Shown one piece after another: positions 45,603-52,996 of a stretch of DNA of 53,597 nucleotides. Positions within the stretch are counted from its first letter, which is position 1; the number at the start of each line of letters is the position of its first letter. The translations under genes and the position numbers were made by a program. The notes below the pieces were generated by a model. It was not told the origin of the DNA. It worked only from the letters and a program-made list of their open reading frames with translations, and ran no database searches. Location: NCBI RefSeq assembly GCF_000798815.1, contig NZ_JTLD01000011.1, positions 1-53,597 on the forward strand, read 5' to 3'. Origin of the DNA: Alistipes sp. ZOR0009. Lineage in GTDB: Bacteria > Bacteroidota > Bacteroidia > Bacteroidales > ZOR0009.

Positions 45603-45671
45603 TTAAATCATCAAACCCATACCCGACGGCATGCAGTAATGATGATGTAGATGTAGATTTGATAATTGCAT
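45603..45671 (-). CDS. hisL: putative his operon leader peptide (22 aa, His-rich)
   Basis: This is a 22-codon frame, ATG at 45671 to TAA at 45603. It opens MQLSNL, then HLHHH at positions 7-11 (45639-45653, all His codons CAT), then YCMPSGMGLMI. Four His in five codons just before a terminator and hisG is the hallmark of ribosome-mediated attenuation. If ribosomes stall at the His codons, region 45613-45628 stays free and can block the terminator. If they read through to the stop, they cover that region and the terminator forms. No strong ribosome-binding site is seen, as is normal in Bacteroidota. The assignment rests on sequence reading alone. Confidence 0.8.
   Translation of the reverse strand: MQLSNLHLHHHYCMPSGMGLMI
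45613..45628 (-). promoter_or_regulatory. his attenuator: antiterminator arm
   Basis: On the minus strand CGTCGGGTATGGGTTT pairs with AAACCAACCTGATG (45568-45581) over 14 positions, two of them G-U, with two single-base bulges. That pairing removes the 5' arm of the terminator. The same arm also contains GTCGGGT, which can pair with ACCCGAC at 45687-45693 upstream of the leader frame. Confidence 0.75.
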
Positions 45672-45686
45672 TGTCAAAAACTGTTT

Positions 45687-45693
45687 GTCGGGT
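45687..45693 (-). promoter_or_regulatory. his attenuator: possible anti-antiterminator arm
   Basis: On the minus strand ACCCGAC is a perfect 7-base complement of GTCGGGT at 45621-45627. It lies at, or just after, the likely transcription start, so its role depends on where the message begins. Confidence 0.45.
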
Positions 45694-45694
45694 G

Positions 45695-45724
45695 CAATGT
45701 AATAAATTTTTTAATACATCAATA
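45695..45724 (-). promoter_or_regulatory. possible his operon promoter
   Basis: On the minus strand ATTG (45720-45723) and TACATTG (45695-45701) are spaced by 18 bases and resemble the -33/-7 elements, though the -7 box is not exact. There is no terminator between slyD and this point, so read-through from slyD is an alternative. Confidence 0.35.
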
Positions 45725-45739
45725 CCCTCGATAAAAAAA

Positions 45740-46297
45740 TTAGCAGTTACAACCGCTTCCGCAACCTTCGTCGTCGCAGCCACCGTCGCCACAACCACAG
45801 CCTTCGCCACAACCACCAGCGGTGTGAACATGACCGTGAGCTAGCTCCTCTTCAGTAGCCTCACGAACACCTACAACTTCGCCAGCGAAGCTTAGATCGG
45901 CACCAGCAAGGAAGTGGTTGAAGTCCATTACAACAACTTCTTCCTTAACTTCAACAACAACACCCATCATGCGGTGACCTTCGCCATCCATCATAGGAAT
46001 TTGGTTGCCTACAGTAAGAAGCTGTGGATCGATTTCGCCTTCAACTTCGAAAATATTTTTAGGTAACTCAACAATTGCGTCTGCATTCTTTGGACCATAA
46101 GCCTCATCGCTCTTTAGCTCGAAGCTGAACTTATCACCGATCTTTAGACCGTTTACGTTCTCCTCAAATTTAGGAAGCAGGTATCCAGCACCAAATACGA
46201 ATTCCATTGGTCTCTCAGCAGTAACTGTTTCAATTACGTTCCCTTCAACAGTTAGCTGATAGGTCAAAGAAACTACGGTGTCCTTAGTAATATTCAT
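45740..46297 (-). CDS. SlyD-like FKBP peptidyl-prolyl isomerase with Cys/His-rich metal tail
   Basis: This is a cytosolic proline isomerase and chaperone of the SlyD group. The FKBP core is split by an insert-in-flap domain (VELPKNIFEVEGEIDPQ, then MMGVVVEVKEEVVVMDFNH). FKBP landmarks are FVFGAGYLLPKFEENVNGLK and NHFLAGADLSFAGEV; within these, LAGADLSFAGEV is the signature. The last 35 residues form a tail with GHVH and seven Cys in CG/GC repeats (for example GCGEGCGCGDGGCDDEG, shortened), which would bind Ni, Zn or Cu. In E. coli the SlyD tail delivers nickel to hydrogenases. A TAGTTTTG box lies at 46351-46358. No terminator separates it from the his leader. Confidence 0.9.
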   Translation of the reverse strand: MNITKDTVVSLTYQLTVEGNVIETVTAERPMEFVFGAGYLLPKFEENVNGLKIGDKFSFELKSDEAYGPKNADAIVELPKNIFEVEGEIDPQLLTVGNQIPMMDGEGHRMMGVVVEVKEEVVVMDFNHFLAGADLSFAGEVVGVREATEEELAHGHVHTAGGCGEGCGCGDGGCDDEGCGSGCNC

Positions 46298-46350
46298 TGT
46301 TTTAAAAAATTAAATTTCAAGTGTAAATGGAGTATCCTCCCAATAAAATG

Positions 46351-46358
46351 CAAAACTA
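46351..46358 (-). promoter_or_regulatory. candidate -7 box of the slyD-like gene
   Basis: On the minus strand this reads TAGTTTTG, an exact TAnnTTTG match, about 54 bases before the start codon. A GGAG/CTCC palindrome (46329-46340) lies in the leader. Confidence 0.4.
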
Positions 46359-46492
46359 AACAAATATTATTGATTGATAGTTCATCGCTCAATATTTATT
46401 TTTTATCAAATGCTACTCCTATAGGGTATAGCGACGCTTCCACAATAATTCTGCCAAGAATTACGTATATTGCTACTATCAAAATTGCTACC

Positions 46493-47200
46493 ATGAATAT
46501 TATTGTAACCGGTGCAAGCAAGGGTATTGGCTTTGAAACAACCAAGGCAATTGCTGCCGCAGGCGACCATACCATTGTGGTTATAGCCCGCGATTTGGAC
46601 AGCCTTAATAAGCTCAAAAGCGCTTGCATCCACGAAAACGTTAAAGCAAGAGTTCTCCCGCTAGCATTCGATCTTTCGAATCCGGAGGCTGTTGAAACCG
46701 ATTTGATAAGGCAAATCACCGCCCTTATCCCTTCGGTTGATGTGCTTATAAACAATGCGGGCTCCCTTATAAACAAACCATTTGCCGATACGCAGCTAAC
46801 TGACATACAGCAAATATTTCGAACAAACTATGTAGCCCCTTCGCTGCTAATAAAAGGGCTCATTCCATTTTTTAATCGAGGCGCGCACGTTGTGAGCATC
46901 AGCAGCATGGGCGGCGTACAAGGAAGCGTGAAATTTCCTGGACTTTCGTGCTACAGCTCGTCAAAAGCGGCGGTTGCTACGCTTACCGAATGCCTGGCGG
47001 AGGAGTATAAGGAGCATGGATTTCGCTTTAACAGCCTAGCATTAGGTTCTGTGAACACCGAAATGCTTCAAAATGCGTTCCCCGGCTACTCGGCACCTGT
47101 TGAGCCTGCCGAAATGGGACGATTCATTGCCGACTTTGCGCTAAATAGCGGCCGATTGTTTAACGGTAAGATTCTTTCCGTTTCCTCCACCACCCCTTAA
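46493..47200 (+). CDS. short-chain dehydrogenase/reductase (SDR)
   Basis: This is an NAD(P)-dependent oxidoreductase of the classical SDR type. The nucleotide-binding motif is TGASKGIG (residues 6-13), the structural motif is NNAG (87-90), and the catalytic set is Ser137/Ser138, Tyr154 and Lys158 (YSSSK). The 235-residue length is standard. The start at 46493 is chosen because it puts the Rossmann strand directly at the N-terminus; 41 upstream in-frame residues are not family-like. The substrate is not predictable. It is divergent from slyD and convergent with GH125. Confidence 0.9.
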   Translation: MNIIVTGASKGIGFETTKAIAAAGDHTIVVIARDLDSLNKLKSACIHENVKARVLPLAFDLSNPEAVETDLIRQITALIPSVDVLINNAGSLINKPFADTQLTDIQQIFRTNYVAPSLLIKGLIPFFNRGAHVVSISSMGGVQGSVKFPGLSCYSSSKAAVATLTECLAEEYKEHGFRFNSLALGSVNTEMLQNAFPGYSAPVEPAEMGRFIADFALNSGRLFNGKILSVSSTTP

Positions 47201-47220
47201 GGAGCAAAAGTAAATAGCAT

Positions 47221-47251
47221 AAAAAACCCCGAGCCGTAAGGCTCGGGGTTT
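47221..47251. terminator. bidirectional terminator between SDR and GH125 genes
   Basis: The 12-bp stem AAACCCCGAGCC/GGCTCGGGGTTT with a GTAA tetraloop lies between the convergent stops, with A-runs and T-runs on the two sides. Confidence 0.9.
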
Positions 47252-47265
47252 ACTTTATCTAACGA

Positions 47266-48675
47266 TTAGTATTGCTTCTTCAGCAGCTCTGGATGCTCCT
47301 TATTTACCTTTATAAGTAGCTCTCCAAATAGGGTATTGGCCCAAGCAAACCACGAACGGGTAAAGTTCTCTGGCTTATCCTTGTGGAATGTCTCGTGCAT
47401 AAAGCCAGTGCCTGCATGGGTATGCTTCAGCTGCTTAATGCACATCTCTATCTCCTGCTTATCGGTACTTGTAAGCGCACGCATGATAATTGCCATTGGC
47501 CAAATCATGTCTAGCCCTACGTGTGGACCTCCAATACCTTCGGCATACTTTCCTTTAAAGAAGTATGGGTTATCGGTGCTAAGAACGAACCTGCGCGTAT
47601 TTTGGTAAATCTTATTATTAACGTCAACATAGCCAAGATATGGAAGGGCAAGCAACGAAGGAACGTTGGCATCATCCATCATCAGGTAGTTTCCAAAGCC
47701 ATCTACCTCGAAGGCATAGATTTTACCGTACTTAGGATGGTTTACAATGGCATTTTTTTGAATTGCCGCATCCACCTCGTTTGCAAAAGCGGTACACTCG
47801 GCTGCAAACTTAGCATCCTTCATTATTTTGGTCGACATTTCGGCCAGTTCGCGCAGCGATACCACCGCAAAAGCGTTAGAAGGGATTAGGTAGGGGTAAA
47901 TGGTTGCATCGTCGGATGGACGAAACATGGAGCAGATCAAACCGGTGTACTTAACGGGATTGCCATAGCCTGCGCCAAACTGGGTATCGGTTGCGGTTTC
48001 CGTTTTGCGGGTAAAACGGTAAGGTCCCTTGCTGTCCTTGCGTTGCTGCTCGCGGAATGTGCTTACAATAAGCTTCATTGCCTTTTGCCAGTCGGCATCA
48101 AAATATTTGGTATCGCCTGTTTGCTTCCAGTAGTTGTAGCTTAAACGAACAACGTAGCAAAGTCCATCAATTTCCCACTTGCGCTCGTGCAATTCGGGCT
48201 TCATGGCCGTGTTATCGCTCTCCCAGTAGCTTCCCTCCTTGTTCATGTTAAAGGCGTTGGCGTAAGGATCGATAAGCACACACTCCACCTGACGGTTGAT
48301 AACCCCTGCAATAACCTCCTGAAGCTTGCTATCCTGCTTCATAAAGGGCATGTAAGGCCAAACCTGCGCCGTACAGTCGCGGAGCCACATCGCATGGATA
48401 TCGCCAGTAATAACAAACGTGTTAGGCTTTCCATTCTTAATGGTATGCTCTACCGTTCTATCCAAGGTGTTAGGAAAACAGTTGCCAAACATCCACGCCA
48501 GCTCCTTATCGGCAATAGCGCCCTGCATCTGGGTAATTTTGCTCTCAATTGCCTTACTCGAAAAGTTCCTTTGGTTTTCATCGACACGTACTTTGGGAAA
48601 ATCCTGTGCCGATACAGCACCCGAGAAGAGCATTGACGCCCCTCCAACTCCTAATAATAGATGCTTAATCTTCAT
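47266..48675 (-). CDS. GH125 exo-alpha-1,6-mannosidase
   Basis: This is a secreted inverting glycosidase (former DUF1237) that removes alpha-1,6-linked mannose from non-reducing ends, as in N-glycan cores or fungal mannan. The start at 48675 gives the signal peptide MKIKHLLLGVGGASMLFSG, ending AVSAQ. Family landmarks are FVITGDIHAMWLRDCTAQVWPY (key part GDIHAMWLRDC), WEIDGLCYVVRLSYNYW, SMFRPSDDATIYPYLIPSNAF (key part MFRPSDDA), GIGGPHVGLDMIWPMAI and the C-terminal FMHETFHKDKP. About 470 residues is the normal length. It lies before GH16 on the same strand but with its own -7 box. Confidence 0.93.
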   Translation of the reverse strand: MKIKHLLLGVGGASMLFSGAVSAQDFPKVRVDENQRNFSSKAIESKITQMQGAIADKELAWMFGNCFPNTLDRTVEHTIKNGKPNTFVITGDIHAMWLRDCTAQVWPYMPFMKQDSKLQEVIAGVINRQVECVLIDPYANAFNMNKEGSYWESDNTAMKPELHERKWEIDGLCYVVRLSYNYWKQTGDTKYFDADWQKAMKLIVSTFREQQRKDSKGPYRFTRKTETATDTQFGAGYGNPVKYTGLICSMFRPSDDATIYPYLIPSNAFAVVSLRELAEMSTKIMKDAKFAAECTAFANEVDAAIQKNAIVNHPKYGKIYAFEVDGFGNYLMMDDANVPSLLALPYLGYVDVNNKIYQNTRRFVLSTDNPYFFKGKYAEGIGGPHVGLDMIWPMAIIMRALTSTDKQEIEMCIKQLKHTHAGTGFMHETFHKDKPENFTRSWFAWANTLFGELLIKVNKEHPELLKKQY

Positions 48676-48713
48676 TAATTCTGAATAAGTGGTTAGTAAA
48701 AAATACTTCGAAC

Positions 48714-48721
48714 CAAAAATA
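48714..48721 (-). promoter_or_regulatory. candidate -7 box of the GH125 gene
   Basis: On the minus strand this reads TATTTTTG, an exact TAnnTTTG match, about 39 bases before the start codon. Confidence 0.4.
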
Positions 48722-48831
48722 GCTGCAAACTCCATTAAAAAGCCTACTTCAAAACATAAAAAGAAGCCATCCAATCGCTAGTAGCGAATATTTAGCTCTT
48801 TTTGCAAACGATTACAGGAGCGATCGTCCAT

Positions 48832-48875
48832 AAAAAAGCTCGATACCGGAAGAAAGTACCTCCCAATATCGAGCT
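48832..48875 (-). terminator. intrinsic terminator of the GH16 gene
   Basis: The 9-bp arms AGCTCGATA/TATCGAGCT (48837-48845 with 48867-48875) enclose a 21-base loop. On the minus strand TTTTT follows. It lies 24 bases past the GH16 stop. Confidence 0.75.
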
Positions 48876-48899
48876 CCAAGTTACCACACTTTACTTATG

Positions 48900-49745
48900 C
48901 TAAAAAAATCGTGAGAATAGACCTTTAGACTTGGGGCGATAGGCCCGTACGTAGTCTATTACAAACTTTTGAGGCATAATCGAATCGTCGATAGGACCTC
49001 CCCAGCTGCCACCAACTGCCGTATTTAGCAGCAGGTAGAGTGGGCTTGTAAACGAGCCCTTATAAACGGTTTTAGGAACCTCAAACTGCAGGTAGCACTG
49101 CTCATCGATGTAGGCGTAAATCATGTTTCCAACTCGCTCCAAGGCGTAAACGTGATACGTATTGTGCAAATCGGCTACAACGGTCTTCTCTCCCTTGCTT
49201 TTTGTTCCTAGATTGATGGTAGAGTCGGCCCAGTGCATCGTTGCATAAACGGTATTAGGCGTATGGCCTACAAATTCCATTACATCGAGCTCGCTACAGC
49301 GCGGCCATCCAAGCTCCTTGCGGTTTACCCCCATCATCCAGATGGCAGGCCAGATTCCTTTACCTTGAGGAAGCTTTGCGCGCACCTCCACCCTGAAGTC
49401 GCCAGTAAAAGAACGCCTATCTAGCGTGTTGATGCTTCCCGAGGTGTAGTGAAAATCCTTATACTCCTCCTTACGGGATTCAATAATAAGCGTTCCATCC
49501 TCCACCCGCACATTCTCGGGACGACGGTAGGTGTAGTACTGCGCCTCCTTATTGCGAATATAGCCCACCTCGTATCCCCAAATGGTGGAATCGGGCAAAC
49601 CAGACTTCTTAAACTCGTCGGACCAAAGAAGCTTCCAGGAATGCTTAGCTGGCTTGGCAGGCAGCTCGTTCGCCTGCTGTGCAAAGAGCGCATTCGCTCC
49701 AAATAGCAGGAAAACAACGCCAATAGCAGTTAGTTGCTTTTGCAT
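48900..49745 (-). CDS. GH16 family endo-beta-glucanase-like hydrolase
   Basis: This is a secreted retaining endo-glycosidase of the laminarinase/GH16_3 type. The signal peptide covers about residues 1-22 (GVVFLLFGANALFAQ). Landmarks are WKLLWSDEF, NVRVEDGTLIIESRKE and GKGIWPAIWMMG. The catalytic motif SELDVMEFVG holds Glu152 (nucleophile), Asp154 and Glu157 (acid/base). Later YHVYALER and the C-terminal DYVRAYRP are also typical. Likely substrates are beta-1,3- or beta-1,3/1,4-glucans, though some GH16 enzymes cut host or algal galactans. The gene stands alone. Confidence 0.92.
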   Translation of the reverse strand: MQKQLTAIGVVFLLFGANALFAQQANELPAKPAKHSWKLLWSDEFKKSGLPDSTIWGYEVGYIRNKEAQYYTYRRPENVRVEDGTLIIESRKEEYKDFHYTSGSINTLDRRSFTGDFRVEVRAKLPQGKGIWPAIWMMGVNRKELGWPRCSELDVMEFVGHTPNTVYATMHWADSTINLGTKSKGEKTVVADLHNTYHVYALERVGNMIYAYIDEQCYLQFEVPKTVYKGSFTSPLYLLLNTAVGGSWGGPIDDSIMPQKFVIDYVRAYRPKSKGLFSRFF

Positions 49746-50188
49746 AATTTTAATAGATATAAATGGTTAACAAATGGATGTCGGTTTTGGATTGGTTTGG
49801 GCAACAAAAAATGCTCGCCACCCATACAGCCTAGCGCAGGCCTACCGTATTGAAATATATTGTACTACGCATTGGAATCTTATAGGTTTAGGTTTAGCGG
49901 TTAATCACCAACGAAGTTAACCCAACGAACGACATTTATGGTATTGCAGCCGCTTTATTCATCTTTTTTAGCAGTGAATACCATTTTGTTTTGGAAGGAG
50001 AGGCAATCCGTTGACAGGTTGGTGGTTCTTGATTTCGATTAGAGCAATATGGTCGCTAAAAAAATCCATACATCATAATTTGCAGAAATAACGAGAGCAT
50101 AATCTTCTATGTAAAATGGTCCAACGAAATTTCTTTTATAAAGAGAAACTACGACCTTCTTCGTTTTACTTCTATCCAACCGAATCCC
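49746..50188. other. intergenic region between GH16 and helicase genes
   Basis: About 440 bases with no supported gene, hairpin or repeat. The left part must carry the GH16 promoter. No exact -7 box was found there. Confidence 0.45.
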
Positions 50189-51901
50189 TTAAAAAATGTC
50201 GAATTTTTGTAGCCTTATTTTGATGGCTCCCTTTGTTCGGTCGAAAAAATCGGATATTTCGTCGATTGTCCAGCCCCTATCGTGCAGCTCCACGAGCTTT
50301 TTATCGTCTTCGGGACGCCAGCTTCGGCTAGCAGCAGCCGGCTTGGGTGGCTTGGCAGGCTGTACGGTTACCGCAGCAGCTTTGCTGCGCGTGCTAACGG
50401 CCCTTACGCTCCCCGTAGCGGATATGGCGTAGTCAACTAGGCGTAAATCGACCGGCAGGTTGAGCCTTTTTTTGGCTCGGGTAGCTGCCACGTACAAAAG
50501 GTTTACCTCCTCGTTCAGCGAGTCGGCACCATGAGGGTTAATGGCAAACTCGCGGCGCAGCTTATCCTCCGTTTGAAAGTCGGAAGCCAAGGTAACCTCG
50601 TCGTACTCCATCCCCTTACAGCGGTGTACCGTCGAGAAGATGATATCGGCCTCCTCCTTCTTCCCATCCTCCACATGGCAGCTCTTAATACGGTTTATCA
50701 GCGCAGGAAGCTCGTGCCCATACTTCTTAACCATCTCCAGCATCGATTTTAGCTGCACATCCTCGGTCTCCTCCACGTACTCCTCAAACTCGTAGATATC
50801 CTTAAACGAGGAGAGCAGCCCATCGCGCACCTTATCCTTTGCCCCACGCTGCAGGTAGATGATATCCAGCAGTGAGGTACCCTCGTCGCCGTAGGTATAC
50901 GACGAAATATTTCCCTCGAAGTAGAGCTTCCCCACCTTTCGCTTATCCACCACCAGCTCGATGGCCTTATCCAGAAGACTTATGTTGGTTCGTGCCACAA
51001 AAGCATGCGACTTTATAGCGCCAGCAGCATTTCCCAGACCGTTTATAAAGGGAGGTACAAACGACGGATTCATTGCGCTCTTCATTTGAAGAATATTTTG
51101 CGCCAGACAGGCCACGTCGCCATTAAAACGAAAGCTAGACGAGAGGTTGAGCGAACGAAAATCCACCGATTCGAGCGAGTTTACCGCATAGCGCCATCCA
51201 TATATCTGCTGGTGGGTATCCCCAACGATTAGCTTGGTAGCCCGCTGCTTCAAGAAGACATCGAGCATGGCCGCAGAGGCATCCTGCCCCTCATCAAAAA
51301 GGATAAACCGATGCGAAAGCGTAGGGTTCGAGAGCTGGTACTTCTTCAGGTAGAAATCGTGGGTTATTTCGATCTCGCCGCTATCCATTTTTGCCAGAAA
51401 AAGGCGCGTATTGTACTCTATTTTGGTATAGTTGGTCAACACAAACTGCATGGCCACCTCCTCGTGTACCGTATCGGCATAGTTTAGCTCCTGTACCTTA
51501 CGGCTGTGGCTGTTGCAGAAGTAGGCTACAAACCGAATTACGTGGTTGGCCACCCCCATGGCATGCAAAAGTTCCCCCTGCCTATCCAAACCCAGTATTC
51601 GCACCACCTCGTGCGTCTGGTAGCTGAAGCGAAGGCGGTATCCCGATCCCACAACCACACTTTTAAAGGCCAAGGAGTGAGCGGTCTCCACCCGAACGTT
51701 TTGTAGACCAGCCCTGGCAAACTTCTGCTCAGCCTCCATCCTCACCGACTTGTTGAAAGCGATGTAAAGCATGCTTCCCAAGCTTTGCTTGCGCTTGGCA
51801 TACTCTATTATGGTGGTGGTTTTACCCGAACCCGCCACGGCGTTAACCTTTACGTCGGTGCTGCACTGTACAATCTGCTCCTGTTCGGGCGTTAGCTTCA
51901 T
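50189..51901 (-). CDS. FBH1/UvrD-like superfamily-1 DNA helicase with C-terminal Myb/SANT-like domain
   Basis: This is an SF1A DNA helicase. Walker A is AVAGSGKTTT (residues 21-30), Walker B is ILFDEGQDAS near 200, motif III is VGDTHQQIYGWR near 233, and motif V/VI regions are STVHRCKGMEYDEV and LLYVAATRAKKRL. The order and the Q-D-A-S context resemble eukaryotic FBH1 and its bacterial relatives more than UvrD or PcrA. The last 45 residues (SWRPEDDKKLVELHDRGW, then IDEISDFFDRTKGAIKIRL) look like a Myb/SANT or helix-turn-helix DNA-binding unit, joined by a Pro/Ala/Lys linker. The role is probably in recombination or repair. A TACCTTTG -7 box lies 33 bases upstream. Confidence 0.88.
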   Translation of the reverse strand: MKLTPEQEQIVQCSTDVKVNAVAGSGKTTTIIEYAKRKQSLGSMLYIAFNKSVRMEAEQKFARAGLQNVRVETAHSLAFKSVVVGSGYRLRFSYQTHEVVRILGLDRQGELLHAMGVANHVIRFVAYFCNSHSRKVQELNYADTVHEEVAMQFVLTNYTKIEYNTRLFLAKMDSGEIEITHDFYLKKYQLSNPTLSHRFILFDEGQDASAAMLDVFLKQRATKLIVGDTHQQIYGWRYAVNSLESVDFRSLNLSSSFRFNGDVACLAQNILQMKSAMNPSFVPPFINGLGNAAGAIKSHAFVARTNISLLDKAIELVVDKRKVGKLYFEGNISSYTYGDEGTSLLDIIYLQRGAKDKVRDGLLSSFKDIYEFEEYVEETEDVQLKSMLEMVKKYGHELPALINRIKSCHVEDGKKEEADIIFSTVHRCKGMEYDEVTLASDFQTEDKLRREFAINPHGADSLNEEVNLLYVAATRAKKRLNLPVDLRLVDYAISATGSVRAVSTRSKAAAVTVQPAKPPKPAAASRSWRPEDDKKLVELHDRGWTIDEISDFFDRTKGAIKIRLQKFDIF

Positions 51902-51933
51902 TCTGGCCTTTTGTGTGGATTAAAAATAGCTCG

Positions 51934-51941
51934 CAAAGGTA
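51934..51941 (-). promoter_or_regulatory. -7 box of the FBH1-like helicase gene
   Basis: On the minus strand this reads TACCTTTG, an exact TAnnTTTG match, giving a leader of about 25 bases. Confidence 0.48.
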
Positions 51942-52102
51942 GCCATTCGTCCCCTTCGCCTGCCCCATTTGCGGTTATTTAGCGGTTGTGGCAGCTTATT
52001 TTGGTAGAAAAGCCCTCACCACAAGATCGAAAGAGCTCAACTAAAAAGAAGCAAAGCTTTTGACGTAATAGTATAATAAGGTATGCCAGCATTTTCTGTA
52101 AG

Positions 52103-52996
52103 CTACCTGCCAAGCAGCCTACCTACCACGTAGCTAATCCATTCTCCCGGCCTGCTTAGAGCATCAAAATCTATCCAGGCAGACTTCATCTGCGAAATCT
52201 CGGCTCGCCAGTAGCCATCCTTTCCCTTTTTCCGCAGCAGCAGCTTCGTAGCCTTAGCGCATCGGGGATCCGTATGTCGACCATTATCCTTCAGCAACAA
52301 TAAGATCTCAATTAAATTTGACTTATAGGAAAAGGGGTAAAAATTCTTCACAATCGAACCCTCAATAGGTTCTCCCGTCGAAAATTTCTTAAACACCTCG
52401 TGCCTTAGGATGTACTCCAGACCTTGGTGCAGCTTACTGTCAATTTCGGGGGATGCTCCATAGCGCTTTTTGTACTCGGTTAACGCCACCATCGACTTTA
52501 CAACCCCATAGTAGCATGGCACCTTTTTCATACAACCACCAAAACGGGTATTTAAATCTTTCCCTGTCCAGCAGCACACCTCACCTCTTTCAAGGCTCTG
52601 ATATTTGAGTATCCAACTTATTCCCGCATCTATTTTATCCCTTTCGTTAAAGCCATTTTTCATTAGCAGGGTTGATATTAAGGCATTATGGCAAGCCAAC
52701 ACCCCATCTCTATGGCCCGTTAACGAAAAACCTTCGGGAGTAAAGGTCTTCGTAACCAGCAGCTGCATCCACTCCCGAACTTCCGGAAGAATTCCGGCAA
52801 AAGGAATCTCAGAAAGCTCTACGAGCCGCCACTCGTACGCCCTGATCCCAACAAACAGCTCGAGGCGCTGCTTTGGTTTTAGCAAAAGCTGCTCCACCAG
52901 TTCCGATCGGCGAAGCAAATCCGTTGCCATTTCGTTCGTAATTTGTTCGCCAGTGTCATACGCCTTTCGAAGCGTTAAGGCTGTATCTTCTTTCAT
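52103..52996 (-). CDS. alpha/alpha-toroid (prenyltransferase/terpene-cyclase-fold) protein
   Basis: This is a 297-residue soluble protein, all helical, with no signal peptide. Repeating helix pairs such as HNALISTLLMKNGF, GISWILKYQ, YYGVVKSMVALTEYKKRYG, LEYILRHEVF and IEILLLLKDNG fit the alpha/alpha-toroid fold of squalene cyclases and prenyltransferases. The GYWRAE segment near residue 260 resembles a QW-like repeat. A Cys cluster (GEVCCWTG, GGCMKKVPCYY) lies in the middle and might bind metal. The acidic DxDD cyclase motif is not seen, so terpene cyclisation is not supported. The function is unknown. It stands alone. Confidence 0.62.
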   Translation of the reverse strand: MKEDTALTLRKAYDTGEQITNEMATDLLRRSELVEQLLLKPKQRLELFVGIRAYEWRLVELSEIPFAGILPEVREWMQLLVTKTFTPEGFSLTGHRDGVLACHNALISTLLMKNGFNERDKIDAGISWILKYQSLERGEVCCWTGKDLNTRFGGCMKKVPCYYGVVKSMVALTEYKKRYGASPEIDSKLHQGLEYILRHEVFKKFSTGEPIEGSIVKNFYPFSYKSNLIEILLLLKDNGRHTDPRCAKATKLLLRKKGKDGYWRAEISQMKSAWIDFDALSRPGEWISYVVGRLLGR

